This document shows positions 1-8,627 of a DNA stretch of 64,000 bases, one piece after another. A program made the translations under genes and the position numbers. The stretch comes from Brucella sp. 21LCYQ03. GTDB taxonomy: Bacteria > Pseudomonadota > Alphaproteobacteria > Rhizobiales > Rhizobiaceae. The notes beneath the pieces are model-generated. The model ran no database searches, was not told the DNA's origin, and was given only the letters and a program-made list of their open reading frames with translations. Within the stretch, counting starts at the first letter, position 1. Each line of letters opens with the position of its first letter. The stretch spans positions 19,138 to 83,137 of the forward strand of contig NZ_JAMJWE010000018.1 in assembly GCF_023554105.1 (NCBI RefSeq), read 5' to 3'.

Positions 1-276
1 CTTGCGCCATTCGAGACGATTGACGAGGCCATAAATATGGCCAACGACACCGAATACAGTCTGCATGCCGGCATCTTTACGAATAATCTGGCAGATGCGC
101 TGGATGCGGCAGATAAAATCGATGCGGGTGGTGTGATGATCAACGACTCATCAGACTATCGCTTCGACGCAATGCCATTTGGTGGATCAAAATATGGAAG
201 TATGGGTCGAGAAGGCGTTCGTTTCGCATTCGAGGATATGACCCAGCCAAAGGTCGTCTGCATCAACAGATCCTGA
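1..276 (+). CDS. Aldehyde dehydrogenase, C-terminal part (open at window edge)
   Basis: The reading frame is open from base 1 and ends at TGA 274-276, so this is only the C-terminal ~91 residues. The fragment has the typical end of an NAD(P)-dependent aldehyde dehydrogenase: a segment like [12 protein letters not shown], then GGVMIND and the substrate-pocket/oligomerisation stretch [15 protein letters not shown]. The catalytic Cys and Glu would lie upstream, outside the window. Substrate cannot be told from this part; lactaldehyde or semialdehyde types are possible. It precedes an aspartate ammonia-lyase on the same strand with a 113-base gap, so a shared catabolic operon is plausible but unproven. 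Confidence 0.85.
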   Translation, partial: LAPFETIDEAINMANDTEYSLHAGIFTNNLADALDAADKIDAGGVMINDSSDYRFDAMPFGGSKYGSMGREGVRFAFEDMTQPKVVCINRS

Positions 277-389
277 TAGAAATCCATCTCCAGCACAATA
301 CAGCCGGAAATAACGCTGCTTTCATCCAGCAAAGAGTCCACAGCGGTTTGTAATCAATACCTTGTCTGGGAAGAGGGAAGAGACCGACA

Positions 390-1789
390 TGAATGCGCGA
401 ATAGAAGTTGACCTCCTTGGAGAGGTAAGCGTGCCAGATGGAATGCTTTACGGCGTACACACGGCAAGGGCTGTTCAGAATTTCGCGGTATCAGGTATTC
501 GACTTCAGGATTTTCCGGAGTTCATTGCAGCCTTGGCGATGGTCAAAAAGGCGGCGGTTGCTGCAAATCTCGAACTTGGTTTGCTCGCACCCGAAATCGG
601 TGGAGCCATATCACGCGCTTGTGACAAACTGATCAATCGTGAACTTCTTCATCCACATTTCCCTGTCGATATGATGCAGGGTGGTGCCGGTACATCAACG
701 AACATGAATGCGAATGAGGTAATTACGAACATAGCGTTGCTTGAACTTGGGCGATTGCCGGGAGAGTACAACGTTATCCATCCCAATGATCATGTTAACT
801 TGTCACAATCGACCAACGATGTTTATCCGACTGCAATCAGGTTGACCGTGTTGCGAGAGTTCGGAAGCCTGCTGAAATCCCAGCGTGCGCTAGTCTCGTC
901 TTTCCGCCATAAGGCAGTAGAATTTGCCGACGTCATCAAAGTCGGCCGCACTCAGCTTCAGGATGCTGTCCCGATGACACTGGGTCAGGAATTTGATGCT
1001 TTTGCTGAAACGCTCGAAGAAGATGTCCTGTTGCTGGAGGTGACATTGCAGCTAATGGCGGAAGTGAATTTGGGTGGGACCGCTATTGGAACGGGCCTCA
1101 ACGCTCCGCAAGGCTTTTCCAAAATCGCCTGTGTTCATCTCTCAAACATCTCTGGAGTTCCGTTGCGACCTGCTCGTAATCTGGTTGAAGCGACATCGGA
1201 TACGGGTGCGTTTGTGACTGTATCGAGCGTCCTCAAGCGGATTGCGGTCAAGCTTTCGAAAATTTGCAATGACCTGAGATTGCTTGCGAGCGGACCCAGG
1301 GCCGGGCTCGGCGAAATCAAATTGCCTGCTATGCAGGCAGGTTCGTCGATCATGCCGGGTAAAGTAAATCCCGTGATACCTGAAATGATGAATCAGATAG
1401 GATTTCAAATCGTCGGGAACGATTTGACCGTGACTTTGGCAGCAAGCGCAGGACAACTTCAACTGAATGCAATGGAGCCGGTGATTGTTCTGAATATCCT
1501 GCAGTCCATGAGGCTGCTTCAGAAAGGCATAGATATTTTTAAGGTCCGCTGCGTCGACGGCATCGAGGCCGACGCTGATCGATGCCGCTCGCTGTACGAT
1601 GACTCGCTCATACTTGCCGCCTCCCTCAATCCTATTTTCGGGTATACAAAGTCGGCAAATCTGGCGAAGCGGGCATTGCGCGATGGCATCGGGTTGCGAC
1701 AGGCGGTCGAAGAAGATGGAGCGATGACGCCGGAGCAATTGGTTTCTATCTTTGGGGCAGCAGAAGTCGCGGATTCTCGACCGACATAA
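390..1789 (+). CDS. aspA: Aspartate ammonia-lyase (fumarase/aspartase superfamily)
   Basis: Predicted to convert L-aspartate to fumarate and ammonia in the cytoplasm. The 466-residue protein begins MNARIEVDLLGEVSVP and has the family landmarks: GTSTNMNANEV, the NDHVNLSQSTNDV segment, GRTQLQDAVPMTLGQE, and the superfamily signature GSSIMPGKVNP near residue 318. I chose the ATG at 390 rather than the in-frame TTG at 362 because a GGAAGAGGG ribosome-binding stretch lies just before it and the aspartase N-terminal consensus starts there. Aspartase and class II fumarase share the fold. The Q-S-T-N-D and SSIMPGKVNP context and length fit aspartase, but substrate assignment is by similarity only. 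Confidence 0.85.
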
Positions 1790-2002
1790 ATCTGGAATAT
1801 GGAAAGGATGTTTCGCAGTAATTGCTAAAAGCAATTGCCCGCAAGTGTAAACTTTGACAGGTCAAAAGCATCCGCGAAAATGCCTATTATTTTTGTTGCA
1901 ACGCGGTCTGCAAACCAGATGGATAACAATGGAGAAAATAACCTGCGTCAACCACGAGCTTATGTCGGAAGCCGGCGATGCTTTGCATCGAGGAGTAACG
2001 GA

Positions 2003-2899
2003 ATGAACCAGCTTGACCAGCACCTTACCGCCTTACCGCCAGAGCATCTTCCCCGGGAACGACACGCAAGCGTTCACATTTGAGATGCTTATGCCTATAG
2101 CTTCCAGCTGCTGGTGGCGTTCGCACAAGGAAGATTAAGCAAGCGACCGTGTCTGCTGCAGATCGACGATATAGACGTAAGGATAATCCTCGGCTTTCTC
2201 GAGCACATCGAAGAGACGCGCGGTAATAATGCCTGATCGCGCAACGTCAGGCTGGCTGCTGTGAAGTCGTTCTTCCGCTATCTCGAACATCGCGCACCCG
2301 CGGTGCTGAATCAGGCCCTTCGTGTGCACGCCATTCCGATGAAGAAGATTGACGAGGCGCTCGTTGCTTCGCTTTCGCGCACCAATTTACAAGCGCTGCT
2401 CAATGCTCCGGATGAGCTGATCACCTCAGGAATTCGCGATCCAGCCATCTTACATCTGGCTTTCGCCGGCGGGCTGCTCGTGTCCCAACTAGTCAGTCTC
2501 ACCCTCGAACAGTTCGACGGGCGGCCTCCGGACAGCATCGGTATGATCGGCAAAAGAAGACGAGAGCGCGTGATTCCGGTCTGGCAGGAGACTGCTGCCG
2601 CAATCCGCGCCTGGATCGCAGTTAAACCCGACGATGGCGACACGGCGCTCTTCCTGAATAACCCTGGCAGGATGATGACGCGCTCCTGTGTCGAATACAT
2701 CCTCGAAAAGCAAGCCGTCGCCGCCGTCAGCGTCGCGGCCACGCTGGCGACGAAGTCAATATCCCGCCATGTCCTGCGCCACAGCTGCGCAATGCACATG
2801 CTTCAGTCTGCTCACCGACGAGCTAAATTCTCATGCTCTTTGGCATCATCTAAGAATGGATTGAAAGAGAGTTTCATTTTCGGTGGCCTAAGGGTTTAA
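2003..2899 (+). pseudogene. Decayed tyrosine recombinase (XerC-like integrase)
   Basis: A recombinase-like protein can be read across several frames. It starts at ATG 2003 (AGGAG upstream; MNQLDQHLTALPPEHLPRE), shifts frame near 2075-2095, then reads LLVAFAQGRLSKRP and FLEHIEETRGNN. After a TGA stop at 2234-2236 the same frame continues as SRNVRLAAVKSFFRYLEHR. The first catalytic Arg of the family (usual GLRVSEL) is replaced in GLLVSQLVSL. The HxLRH box (HVLRHSCAMHML, about 2768-2803) is present, but the frame then diverges and the Tyr region is lost. It is therefore inactive on three counts. It probably marks an old integration site at the left edge of the accessory region. Confidence 0.8.
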
Positions 2900-2999
2900 C
2901 TATCACCTTGCCTAACCTGGCATTTGTTCTTAAGCTAGATCAACTCGCAACCAATGCTATAAATATGAGGCTCTGTCGAATAGCAAAGGTTGTGACATC

Positions 3000-3203
3000 T
3001 TGAGTTGGGATTTTGTCGATGGAGCCTCACCAGAAAGAATTTGGTTGCGTTGGGAAGAAATCGGCAGTCCGGAAGTTGTTCCTCCAACAAAAACTGACTT
3101 TGGATCCAAAATGATTGAGAAGGCTTTGGCCTTGGAACTCAACGGTCCAGCCGAGATCGATTATCATCCAAATTGGCGCGCCTGCTCCGCCAAAGGCCAT
3201 TGA
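3000..3203 (+). pseudogene. C-terminal scrap of an HWE/HisKA_2-type sensor histidine kinase
   Basis: The 67-residue frame contains ERIWLRWEEIGSPEVVPP followed by DFGSKMIEKALALEL and a final EIDYHP-type segment. These resemble the last ATP-binding (G2 box-like, GFGS) strands of alphaproteobacterial HWE-family kinases. The N-terminal sensor, the phospho-acceptor His and the N box are absent. The only usable start is a TTG, and the usual glycine of the GTGFGS motif is replaced by D. I read this as a relic cut off by rearrangement, not a functional small protein. Confidence 0.6.
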
Positions 3204-3232
3204 TTCAATGTCATCGGCCAAGGTTAGACAGT

Positions 3233-3256
3233 TAGATAGATAGATAGATAGATAGA
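3233..3256. repeat. (TAGA)6 tetranucleotide microsatellite
   Basis: Six perfect tandem TAGA units lie between the kinase relic and the minus-strand hydrolase gene. No coding frame crosses it convincingly. Such short arrays can vary in copy number between isolates. Confidence 0.9.
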
Positions 3257-3280
3257 ATTAGAAGCGGAAATCGTAACTGA

Positions 3281-4306
3281 TTATCCAACAGTTTCTTCTA
3301 TAGGGTTTGAAGTAACAAATCGCTGCAGATTGATTCCGGCCTTTATTATGTAGGGAGGGATTGACAGTGAGTAGTGACCACAATTTAATTGCAATACATC
3401 GGGCTGTGCGCCTGCTTTATACAGTCGTTCGAGTAGAGCAGTCGATAATTTTGGCAACACTACTTTATCTCTTTTTGCCAAAACAATCTGGAGTTGCAGA
3501 TCAGGACGGGCGAGACTGTAGGCGTAATTTCCCAGATCAAGCGGTGCCCATGCCCTACGCAAATTAGGCAGGTCAATCGCAGGCTCTAAACTCTCGCGGA
3601 TAGCTCGCGTTGCTCGCCCTGTCCATACCATATCAGCCAGACTTCCGGCTGTAAGAAACAATGAGGCTTTTGATACGTTGACGTCGTGGGCTGCAATTAG
3701 TCCTGCGACCCATGACCCTAGGCTCAATCCAAGCACTGAGATTTCTTGATATCCTTCGCTTTTCAGCCAGCGAATGAGCTTCTGTCCATCCCACACGGCC
3801 TGCCGCAGTGACTGGATCGTTCGGCCGTGATTTGCGCTCAGCATGTAATCAGCGTATTTGGACCCGGGACGGCTCCGTTCAAAATGATAAGGCATTGCAA
3901 TCTCGACAACCATAATGCCTCTCTTCGACATATAACTTGCTATCTGACGGTTGCGCGATGATGCGTTCCAGTGATGAAATATCACCAGTGCTTTGTTTCG
4001 CGAGCCACTTTCGGTGATCTTGGACCAGACCAAGTTGTTTTCTGAAACGTCTGTCGAAATCTCCGATGGAAATTTGAGGAAATCCCCTGCCCGTTCAAAA
4101 TCTTTATCATTGCTAAGGGGCGATCTGAAGAACGATGGCGTCGCCGAGGCCTGCACCCCGAGCTTGCAGAATTCCTCGATATTGGAAATATTCGTAGCGC
4201 CCGGAAACGCATGTTCTGCATCAAGACTGACGGTCGTTGTCTTTTTGACGTCGTCTCCGCGTTGTGCGCGTTTCTCATCCCATCGATCAAGCCAACTATG
4301 AAACAC
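3281..4306 (-). CDS. Alpha/beta hydrolase family protein
   Basis: Probable serine hydrolase of unknown substrate, about 341 residues. It has the nucleophile elbow GLSLGSW (Ser between two Gly) in VLGLSLGSWVAGLIAAHD. An oxyanion-type HHWN segment (ALVIFHHWNASSRNR) lies upstream, and a late Asp (LAKRDKVV) and His (NCGHYSL) could complete the triad. The frame is open further 5', but I prefer the GTG at 4304-4306, which overlaps the stop of the upstream membrane-protein gene (TAG at 4296-4298) and follows a GTGAGG stretch, suggesting translational coupling. No signal peptide is obvious. The tight overlap implies that hydrolase and membrane protein act together. Confidence 0.65.
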   Translation of the reverse strand: MFHSWLDRWDEKRAQRGDDVKKTTTVSLDAEHAFPGATNISNIEEFCKLGVQASATPSFFRSPLSNDKDFERAGDFLKFPSEISTDVSENNLVWSKITESGSRNKALVIFHHWNASSRNRQIASYMSKRGIMVVEIAMPYHFERSRPGSKYADYMLSANHGRTIQSLRQAVWDGQKLIRWLKSEGYQEISVLGLSLGSWVAGLIAAHDVNVSKASLFLTAGSLADMVWTGRATRAIRESLEPAIDLPNLRRAWAPLDLGNYAYSLARPDLQLQIVLAKRDKVVLPKLSTALLERLYKAGAQPDVLQLNCGHYSLSIPPYIIKAGINLQRFVTSNPIEETVG

Positions 4307-5876
4307 TTTGATTGATAACCTCACTCTTACGCCGGGGATCAAGTTCTGGATCGAACAAGCTGTAGATACTAATAAAAAGTGCAATAAACATCAGAACCGA
4401 GAAACCGGAAAATGCATCAACGGACAAATAGCTTGCAAACAGAAGGGCCACTACTGCGGTCATTCTCCATAATGGGACTTTGAGTTGGTTTCCCGCTCCC
4501 GCACGAACAACCCCACATAGAAAGACGAAACAGGTTGAGATGGCTATTAACAGGCTGCTGTAATGTGTCGGCATCCGATAGCTAATTTGGCTGTGCACCT
4601 CTGCGCGCTCATACAGAATAGATAAGAAATCACTGATCATCCAGGAAACAACACTCGAGCCGTCGGAAGCCAGATAAGAGCTTTGTAATTTCATGACAGT
4701 GGCAATCAAGAGTCCTAAAATAGCGCAGCGGAAAACCCAGCGCATGACCCATAACGTGACTCCTTTTAGATCTGCCTGGAAGTTTACATCCGACTTTGTT
4801 TTTCTAGCTTCGCGTATTTTCCATAGGTCATTGATGACCGAATAAAGCAGAATGAGGCCTGCGAAGAAGAGGAAAAAGGAAAGGCTCATATAGAGATAGG
4901 CAAAGGCGGTAAATATAATTGCCACAGGAACCGTCACAACGCCAGGGCGGACGAGCGCGATCGTATCCCAATCGATTGCGAAATTACCGCCACCGTTGAT
5001 GAGAGGCATCAAACAAACACCAATCCATTGAAAGACGCCTGCAAAGAGGAAGCAAATTAGAAACACCGCCCAAAATGAACTTGATAAGGCATCAATATGT
5101 GACTGCCATGCGAGGTTACTATTCTCCCGTGTACCTTGGGCAAACTTCAATCGCTTTTCATGTTTCCATGAAGTTACCAGTTCCGATACGAAGGCGAGGA
5201 AAAGTGGCAGAAAAACCATAAACACAAGTGTCCAGTTCGAAGCCCAAAGGAACCCGACTTGCTTGATGACGCCATCCGAACGGGTGAACGACACGTTGTG
5301 AATACCGATGATATACGACAAAAAACCCAAGGCTGACATTCCCGCAAAAACAGCAGCGGGAAGATTCAAGGGAGATCCCTCGCTAAAAACTGCCTCCGAC
5401 TGTCGGGCCAGCGCCGGGCTAGTTCGTTCATTATTGCCAGTAAGAACCGGCGTTATTAAAGGTTGAATTTTGACGATATCTTGAACTTCCTCTGCCAACG
5501 TCTCGGCACGGTTCTTCTTTTCTCGTCTCTTGGTGACCAACCGAGATTGTGCGGCGCTCAATTCAATAACCCATTCGCTTGTCAGGGCTGTATCGCCACA
5601 GCTTAAAACGCGCGCCAGCAATCCGATGTTAGCAGCGCTAATTCCTTTCTCATTCTGCTGAAACCATAGCTGCACCGTACGAAGATCAACCCCAGTACTT
5701 TTTGGATCGACAAGCGTTATTGCCTCAGCGAGCAATTCCGGAGTCCATGGTCCAACTGGGAAACCGTCGCTTCCGAGCGAGCGACCAGCACCTGCGGCAG
5801 CCAAATACTGAAACAATTCCTTTAAATCGCTCCCATCCTTGGGCGGCGGTAGAAAAAACTTTCCGTTCTTTATCAA
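4296..5876 (-). CDS. Large polytopic membrane protein with soluble N-terminal domain (RcgA-like)
   Basis: A 526-residue protein starting at TTG 5876. Residues ~1-150 are soluble, with a short helix-rich region (TPELLAEAITLVDPKSTGVDLRTVQLWFQQNEKG) that could bind a partner or DNA. About eight to nine hydrophobic segments follow, from residue ~170 to the C terminus. The overall plan recalls proteins annotated as the RcgA family of putative transporters, linked to conjugation control on some rhizobial plasmids; that match is from memory and tentative. It is the first gene of a two-gene minus-strand unit with the alpha/beta hydrolase. The 5' region (5877-6143) is AT-rich and contains inverted repeats. 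Confidence 0.55.
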   Translation of the reverse strand: MIKNGKFFLPPPKDGSDLKELFQYLAAAGAGRSLGSDGFPVGPWTPELLAEAITLVDPKSTGVDLRTVQLWFQQNEKGISAANIGLLARVLSCGDTALTSEWVIELSAAQSRLVTKRREKKNRAETLAEEVQDIVKIQPLITPVLTGNNERTSPALARQSEAVFSEGSPLNLPAAVFAGMSALGFLSYIIGIHNVSFTRSDGVIKQVGFLWASNWTLVFMVFLPLFLAFVSELVTSWKHEKRLKFAQGTRENSNLAWQSHIDALSSSFWAVFLICFLFAGVFQWIGVCLMPLINGGGNFAIDWDTIALVRPGVVTVPVAIIFTAFAYLYMSLSFFLFFAGLILLYSVINDLWKIREARKTKSDVNFQADLKGVTLWVMRWVFRCAILGLLIATVMKLQSSYLASDGSSVVSWMISDFLSILYERAEVHSQISYRMPTHYSSLLIAISTCFVFLCGVVRAGAGNQLKVPLWRMTAVVALLFASYLSVDAFSGFSVLMFIALFISIYSLFDPELDPRRKSEVINQSVS

Positions 5877-5979
5877 TCGCTTATCGACTTAGATTTCGCT
5901 TCGTTTCGCAGCATTTCGTATCCTATCGTGCATTATGCCTTAATCAACGTTTTTATTAGTTGAATTTTTATATGACAGT

Positions 5980-5994
5980 TTCGCATTAAGCGAA
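5980..5994. promoter_or_regulatory. Inverted repeat TTCGC-N5-GCGAA in divergent intergenic region
   Basis: Perfect 5-bp arms around ATTAA lie between the minus-strand RcgA-like gene (start 5876) and the plus-strand small gene at 6144. Position and AT-rich context suit an operator, but no regulator can be assigned. The rest of 5877-6143 holds no gene I can support. Confidence 0.3.
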
Positions 5995-6143
5995 GTGCGA
6001 GGAGACACAAAACTGAACGCCAAAGAATTAGGGAATATGGATCTATTGATAACCCTTTTTTTGTTCAATTAGTCAAAATTCAGTTTTGCGAATTGCACTT
6101 ATGAGCTTCACCCATGTTCACAAAATGACGTTCGGAGGCCATT

Positions 6144-6401
6144 ATGGATGCAGTTGGGGATGTTATAAATCGTAAGAACGAAAGCGGCGGCGTTGGCGAA
6201 TGCAGCGCAGGCCCGACGAAACGACTGCTGGAACTATCGTCACTGACTGACGATCCGCGCCAGATCATTGATTATGAACCGCAAGATCGTGATGACGCAA
6301 TCAGCAAACTGCTCTATCTCGCAGCTTCCATGATCACCGGCCGGCTAACCCTTGGGAAAAACGACGTGGCCACTGTGTTGAAAAGCATCGATGATCTTTA
6401 A
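6144..6401 (+). CDS. Hypothetical 85-residue protein
   Basis: Starts at ATG 6144 with a good ribosome-binding site (CGGAGG, 6 bases before). The N-terminal third is polar (residues 1-30), followed by a helical segment DRDDAISKLLYLAASMITGRL and a short C terminus ending DDL. No signal peptide, membrane helix or known motif is visible. It lies alone between the RcgA-like unit and the minus-strand TrbM-like gene. The SD and intact frame make it likely real; function unknown. Confidence 0.5.
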   Translation: MDAVGDVINRKNESGGVGECSAGPTKRLLELSSLTDDPRQIIDYEPQDRDDAISKLLYLAASMITGRLTLGKNDVATVLKSIDDL

Positions 6402-6515
6402 CTGCTTTAGCGCTGCTCGTAGAAGTAGAGACTGCGCAATAGGCAATGCCAGCACCAACTGCGATGTCAACGCTATCTATCAGAGCACAAAGAGCGTTGT
6501 AGTTGATTGAGCTCC

Positions 6516-7070
6516 TTAAAGTTTCAGATTAAACCAATAGCGCACCTTAAGACCTTGGTAATCGGGAATGTCAAAAAAGTACGGGTCTTTTCGGAGAGGT
6601 CGGGCAATGGAGACGACCTTTCGACAACTATTTCCTCGATCCGAGTTGCCAATGTCCCGATATTGAACATCCTTGTACTGCTGAAACTCTTTATTCTGTT
6701 CCCTGATCTTGTTGGTGCAGGTGTTGATTGCCTTTTCGCAGCGGTTGGACAGCATTGCGCCGCGATCACTCATATTGCTGGCTTCCTTAAAACCCGATGG
6801 GCATTCCTCGTAAGGCTGATATAAGGGTTCGCCAGACTTTGTCTCATGGCAAATGGGCCATGAGAAACCCGGCTTTACCATTTCCTTGATCAGTTTAGTC
6901 ATTGGTGGGACGCAATAAGGGACGCCATGCCACGAAGGGTTTGAGGATGCTGCGCACAAAAGAACCTGGCAACCCCAAGATGGCGTCCCTCCGGTGTCCT
7001 GCGCAATTGCAGCGGATTGCATTACGGCGACAGTGCCAAGGCCAGCGAGTGCAAACAGAAACTGCTTCAT
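6516..7070 (-). CDS. TrbM-like conjugal transfer protein, secreted
   Basis: A 184-residue protein with a signal peptide (MKQFLFALAGLGTVAVMQSAAIAQ), cut likely after AQ. The mature part opens with WGCQVLLCAASSNPSW and YCVPPMTKLIKEM, the Cys-rich opening seen in the TrbM/KikA family of periplasmic proteins attached to conjugative type IV systems. Nine or so cysteines suggest disulfides in the periplasm. Its ATG overlaps the TGA of the preceding small minus-strand frame (ATGA), and AAGGAT lies about a dozen bases before it. Placement just outside the virB operon, divergent from it, supports an accessory role in pilus assembly or mating. Assignment is by motif, not search. Confidence 0.6.
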   Translation of the reverse strand: MKQFLFALAGLGTVAVMQSAAIAQDTGGTPSWGCQVLLCAASSNPSWHGVPYCVPPMTKLIKEMVKPGFSWPICHETKSGEPLYQPYEECPSGFKEASNMSDRGAMLSNRCEKAINTCTNKIREQNKEFQQYKDVQYRDIGNSDRGNSCRKVVSIARPLRKDPYFFDIPDYQGLKVRYWFNLKL

Positions 7071-7357
7071 TTCATATCATCCTTATATTCTAGCTGTTGG
7101 AGCCAACTCTCCAGACAATATGTCTCGAGCGAGTAAAAGGGGACGATGTGACGATATCTCTCGTCGCGTAGTCGCATAGCGCGATAAGTGTGACCGCAGA
7201 ACGCGATTGAATTCCAATGCGATACACCAGGCGCTGATTTGGAATTTCGCGGCATACTGCTGGATAGGCAAAGACGCCGATCAAGAACTAATCGAACGAC
7301 ATTTTCCGCTGTTCGTGAAAAAAACGATGGCGGTATGGCCAGCAACAAGCAGGCCAT
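7067..7357 (-). CDS. Uncertain small protein between nuclease-like and TrbM-like genes
   Basis: Between the SNase-like gene (stop at 7402) and the TrbM-like gene (start 7070), three overlapping minus-strand frames are open, so the true frame is unclear. I favour this one because its stop overlaps the next gene's ATG (ATGA) and its C-terminal half reads like protein (NSIAFCGHTYRAMRLRDERYRH). The start is placed at the ATG giving MACLLLAIPPSFFS. A frameshift relative to an ancestral gene is possible. No family recognised. Confidence 0.35.
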   Translation of the reverse strand: MACLLLAIPPSFFSRTAENVVRLVLDRRLCLSSSMPRNSKSAPGVSHWNSIAFCGHTYRAMRLRDERYRHIVPFYSLETYCLESWLQQLEYKDDMK

Positions 7358-7401
7358 GGGATCGCGTGCGAAATTGAGCGAATATGAGCCATCCCCGACA
7401 A

Positions 7402-8091
7402 CTATCGGTCTGTCCTTTTTGGTTTTCTGCGCGCATCGGCAAACGGGGGAGATATTTCGCTTTTTCGCTCTACGAGTAAGTTGAAATCCGCGATTGGCTG
7501 ACGATCGAGCGTTTTGTCGACGGCCTTGCGCCGCCACTCATTCATATCCAGAACGTAAGCTCCCCACATGCCATATCGCGCCGACATCGCGGCACGCTGA
7601 TAGCCTAGATATTGAGGGTGGCTTAGGTAGGGTGAATCCACCCTCGCCCAACCCACACGAAGCATTTCGAGAGCCAGGTCGCGTCCCCGTGATGTGCATC
7701 TCGCTCGTGCCGTGCCCTCAGCGTCATAGCCGACGACAGCGCAGGAGACGGCGGACGCCCCGATCGTTCTTTTAAGCCAGGCTTTTGCTAAGGGGCCACA
7801 GGGTACAGGCGGCGGTGCTTTCGTAACGTCCCTGTTCGTCCATTTCGGATCGAGCACCCATTGAGGCAGTTCGCACGCGTCAATATCCGCGAGACGGACT
7901 TGTTGGGCATAGGTGGGAAACCAGAGGCTCCGACCATCAATAACCGCGACACGCCCCTTGAAGATTGGAAGCGGTACAAGCTGGCGAGATTGAAGCGATA
8001 CGCTGGCAACTGGCGCGCTGTTAATAGCATCAGCTGCGAATGCTGGTTCCGATGCAAGGGCAAATGACATTGCTACGATCAGATATTTCAT
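7402..8091 (-). CDS. Secreted SNase-like (thermonuclease-fold) protein 1, active-site residues kept
   Basis: A 229-residue protein with signal peptide MKYLIVAMSFALASEPAFA. The mature part shows the staphylococcal-nuclease pattern. In VRLADIDACELPQ, R66, D71 and E74 match the Arg/Asp/Glu (R35-D40-E43) constellation of the family. Conserved CGPLAKAWL, RGRDLALEMLRVGWARV and YQRAAMSARYGMWG segments follow. It could be a periplasmic nuclease, or a fold reused for protein binding. The ATG overlaps the TGA of the preceding paralogue (ATGA). The polar C-terminal tail is longer than usual (KSEISPPFADARRKPKRTDR). It is the third gene of a tandem set transcribed away from virB. Confidence 0.75.
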   Translation of the reverse strand: MKYLIVAMSFALASEPAFAADAINSAPVASVSLQSRQLVPLPIFKGRVAVIDGRSLWFPTYAQQVRLADIDACELPQWVLDPKWTNRDVTKAPPPVPCGPLAKAWLKRTIGASAVSCAVVGYDAEGTARARCTSRGRDLALEMLRVGWARVDSPYLSHPQYLGYQRAAMSARYGMWGAYVLDMNEWRRKAVDKTLDRQPIADFNLLVERKSEISPPFADARRKPKRTDR

Positions 8092-8627
8092 TGTTGGGCA
8101 TTCCTCGTCCGTTCGTTTGCAGATTTGCTCAACAAGATAGCAGGATGCTGGACGTCTTCGAATTGCCACAAGCCTGCCCGCTTCTCACGAGCAGCCTGTT
8201 CGGCCACTGCGTATGCTGGATAGTAGGGAAGTCCGTCAGCCTTCAACCCGGCAAAAGCGTAGCCGCTCGTAATCAACATCGTCGCTAAATCGAGGCGATT
8301 TGCGCCGATTGTGGCGTAGCAAATGACATAAGAAGTATCGGCAGTTTGCGCTACAAGAGCGCACACCGGTTTGGTGTCTTTGATATAAGCGGCGAATACG
8401 GCAAGCGATGCTTCGCCGCAGTCCTTCTTTCTTCCGGTCGTATCAGTGAAAGCAGTTCCCCGAAGACATGACTGAACGCCATAGAGACGATAGCGCTGAC
8501 CTTCTGAGACCCACGTATCGCCAGACTCCAAAGTAACACCCGGATGGAGGTCGAAATATCCCTCCGTCGCTGCAAAAGCCGTTGTCGATAAAAGAACCAT
8601 GCAGAGCGATAATAGGGCTGGCTTCAT
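8088..8627 (-). CDS. Secreted SNase-like protein 2, catalytic motif degenerate
   Basis: A 179-residue protein with signal peptide MKPALLSLCMVLLSTTAFA. It follows the SNase outline: YRLYGVQSC in place of the RLxxIDxxE strand, CGEASLAVFAAYI, VICYATIGANRLDLATMLITSGYAFA, then YYPAYAVAEQAAREKRAGLWQ. The Asp and Glu expected in the first motif are missing (GVQSC), so nuclease activity is doubtful and a binding role is more likely. Start chosen at the ATG at 8627, overlapping the stop of the upstream paralogue by four bases, with the signal peptide directly after it. Confidence 0.7.
   Translation of the reverse strand: MKPALLSLCMVLLSTTAFAATEGYFDLHPGVTLESGDTWVSEGQRYRLYGVQSCLRGTAFTDTTGRKKDCGEASLAVFAAYIKDTKPVCALVAQTADTSYVICYATIGANRLDLATMLITSGYAFAGLKADGLPYYPAYAVAEQAAREKRAGLWQFEDVQHPAILLSKSANERTRNAQQ

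Noticed and set aside
1820..1836. Short hairpin AATTGC-TAAAA-GCAATT after aspA as terminator
   Set aside because: AT-weak 6-bp stem with no T-run following.
1835..2083. Plus-strand frame of 82 codons overlapping the recombinase relic
   Set aside because: No SD or protein-like pattern before the relic's own start at 2003; its end is part of the relic in one frame.
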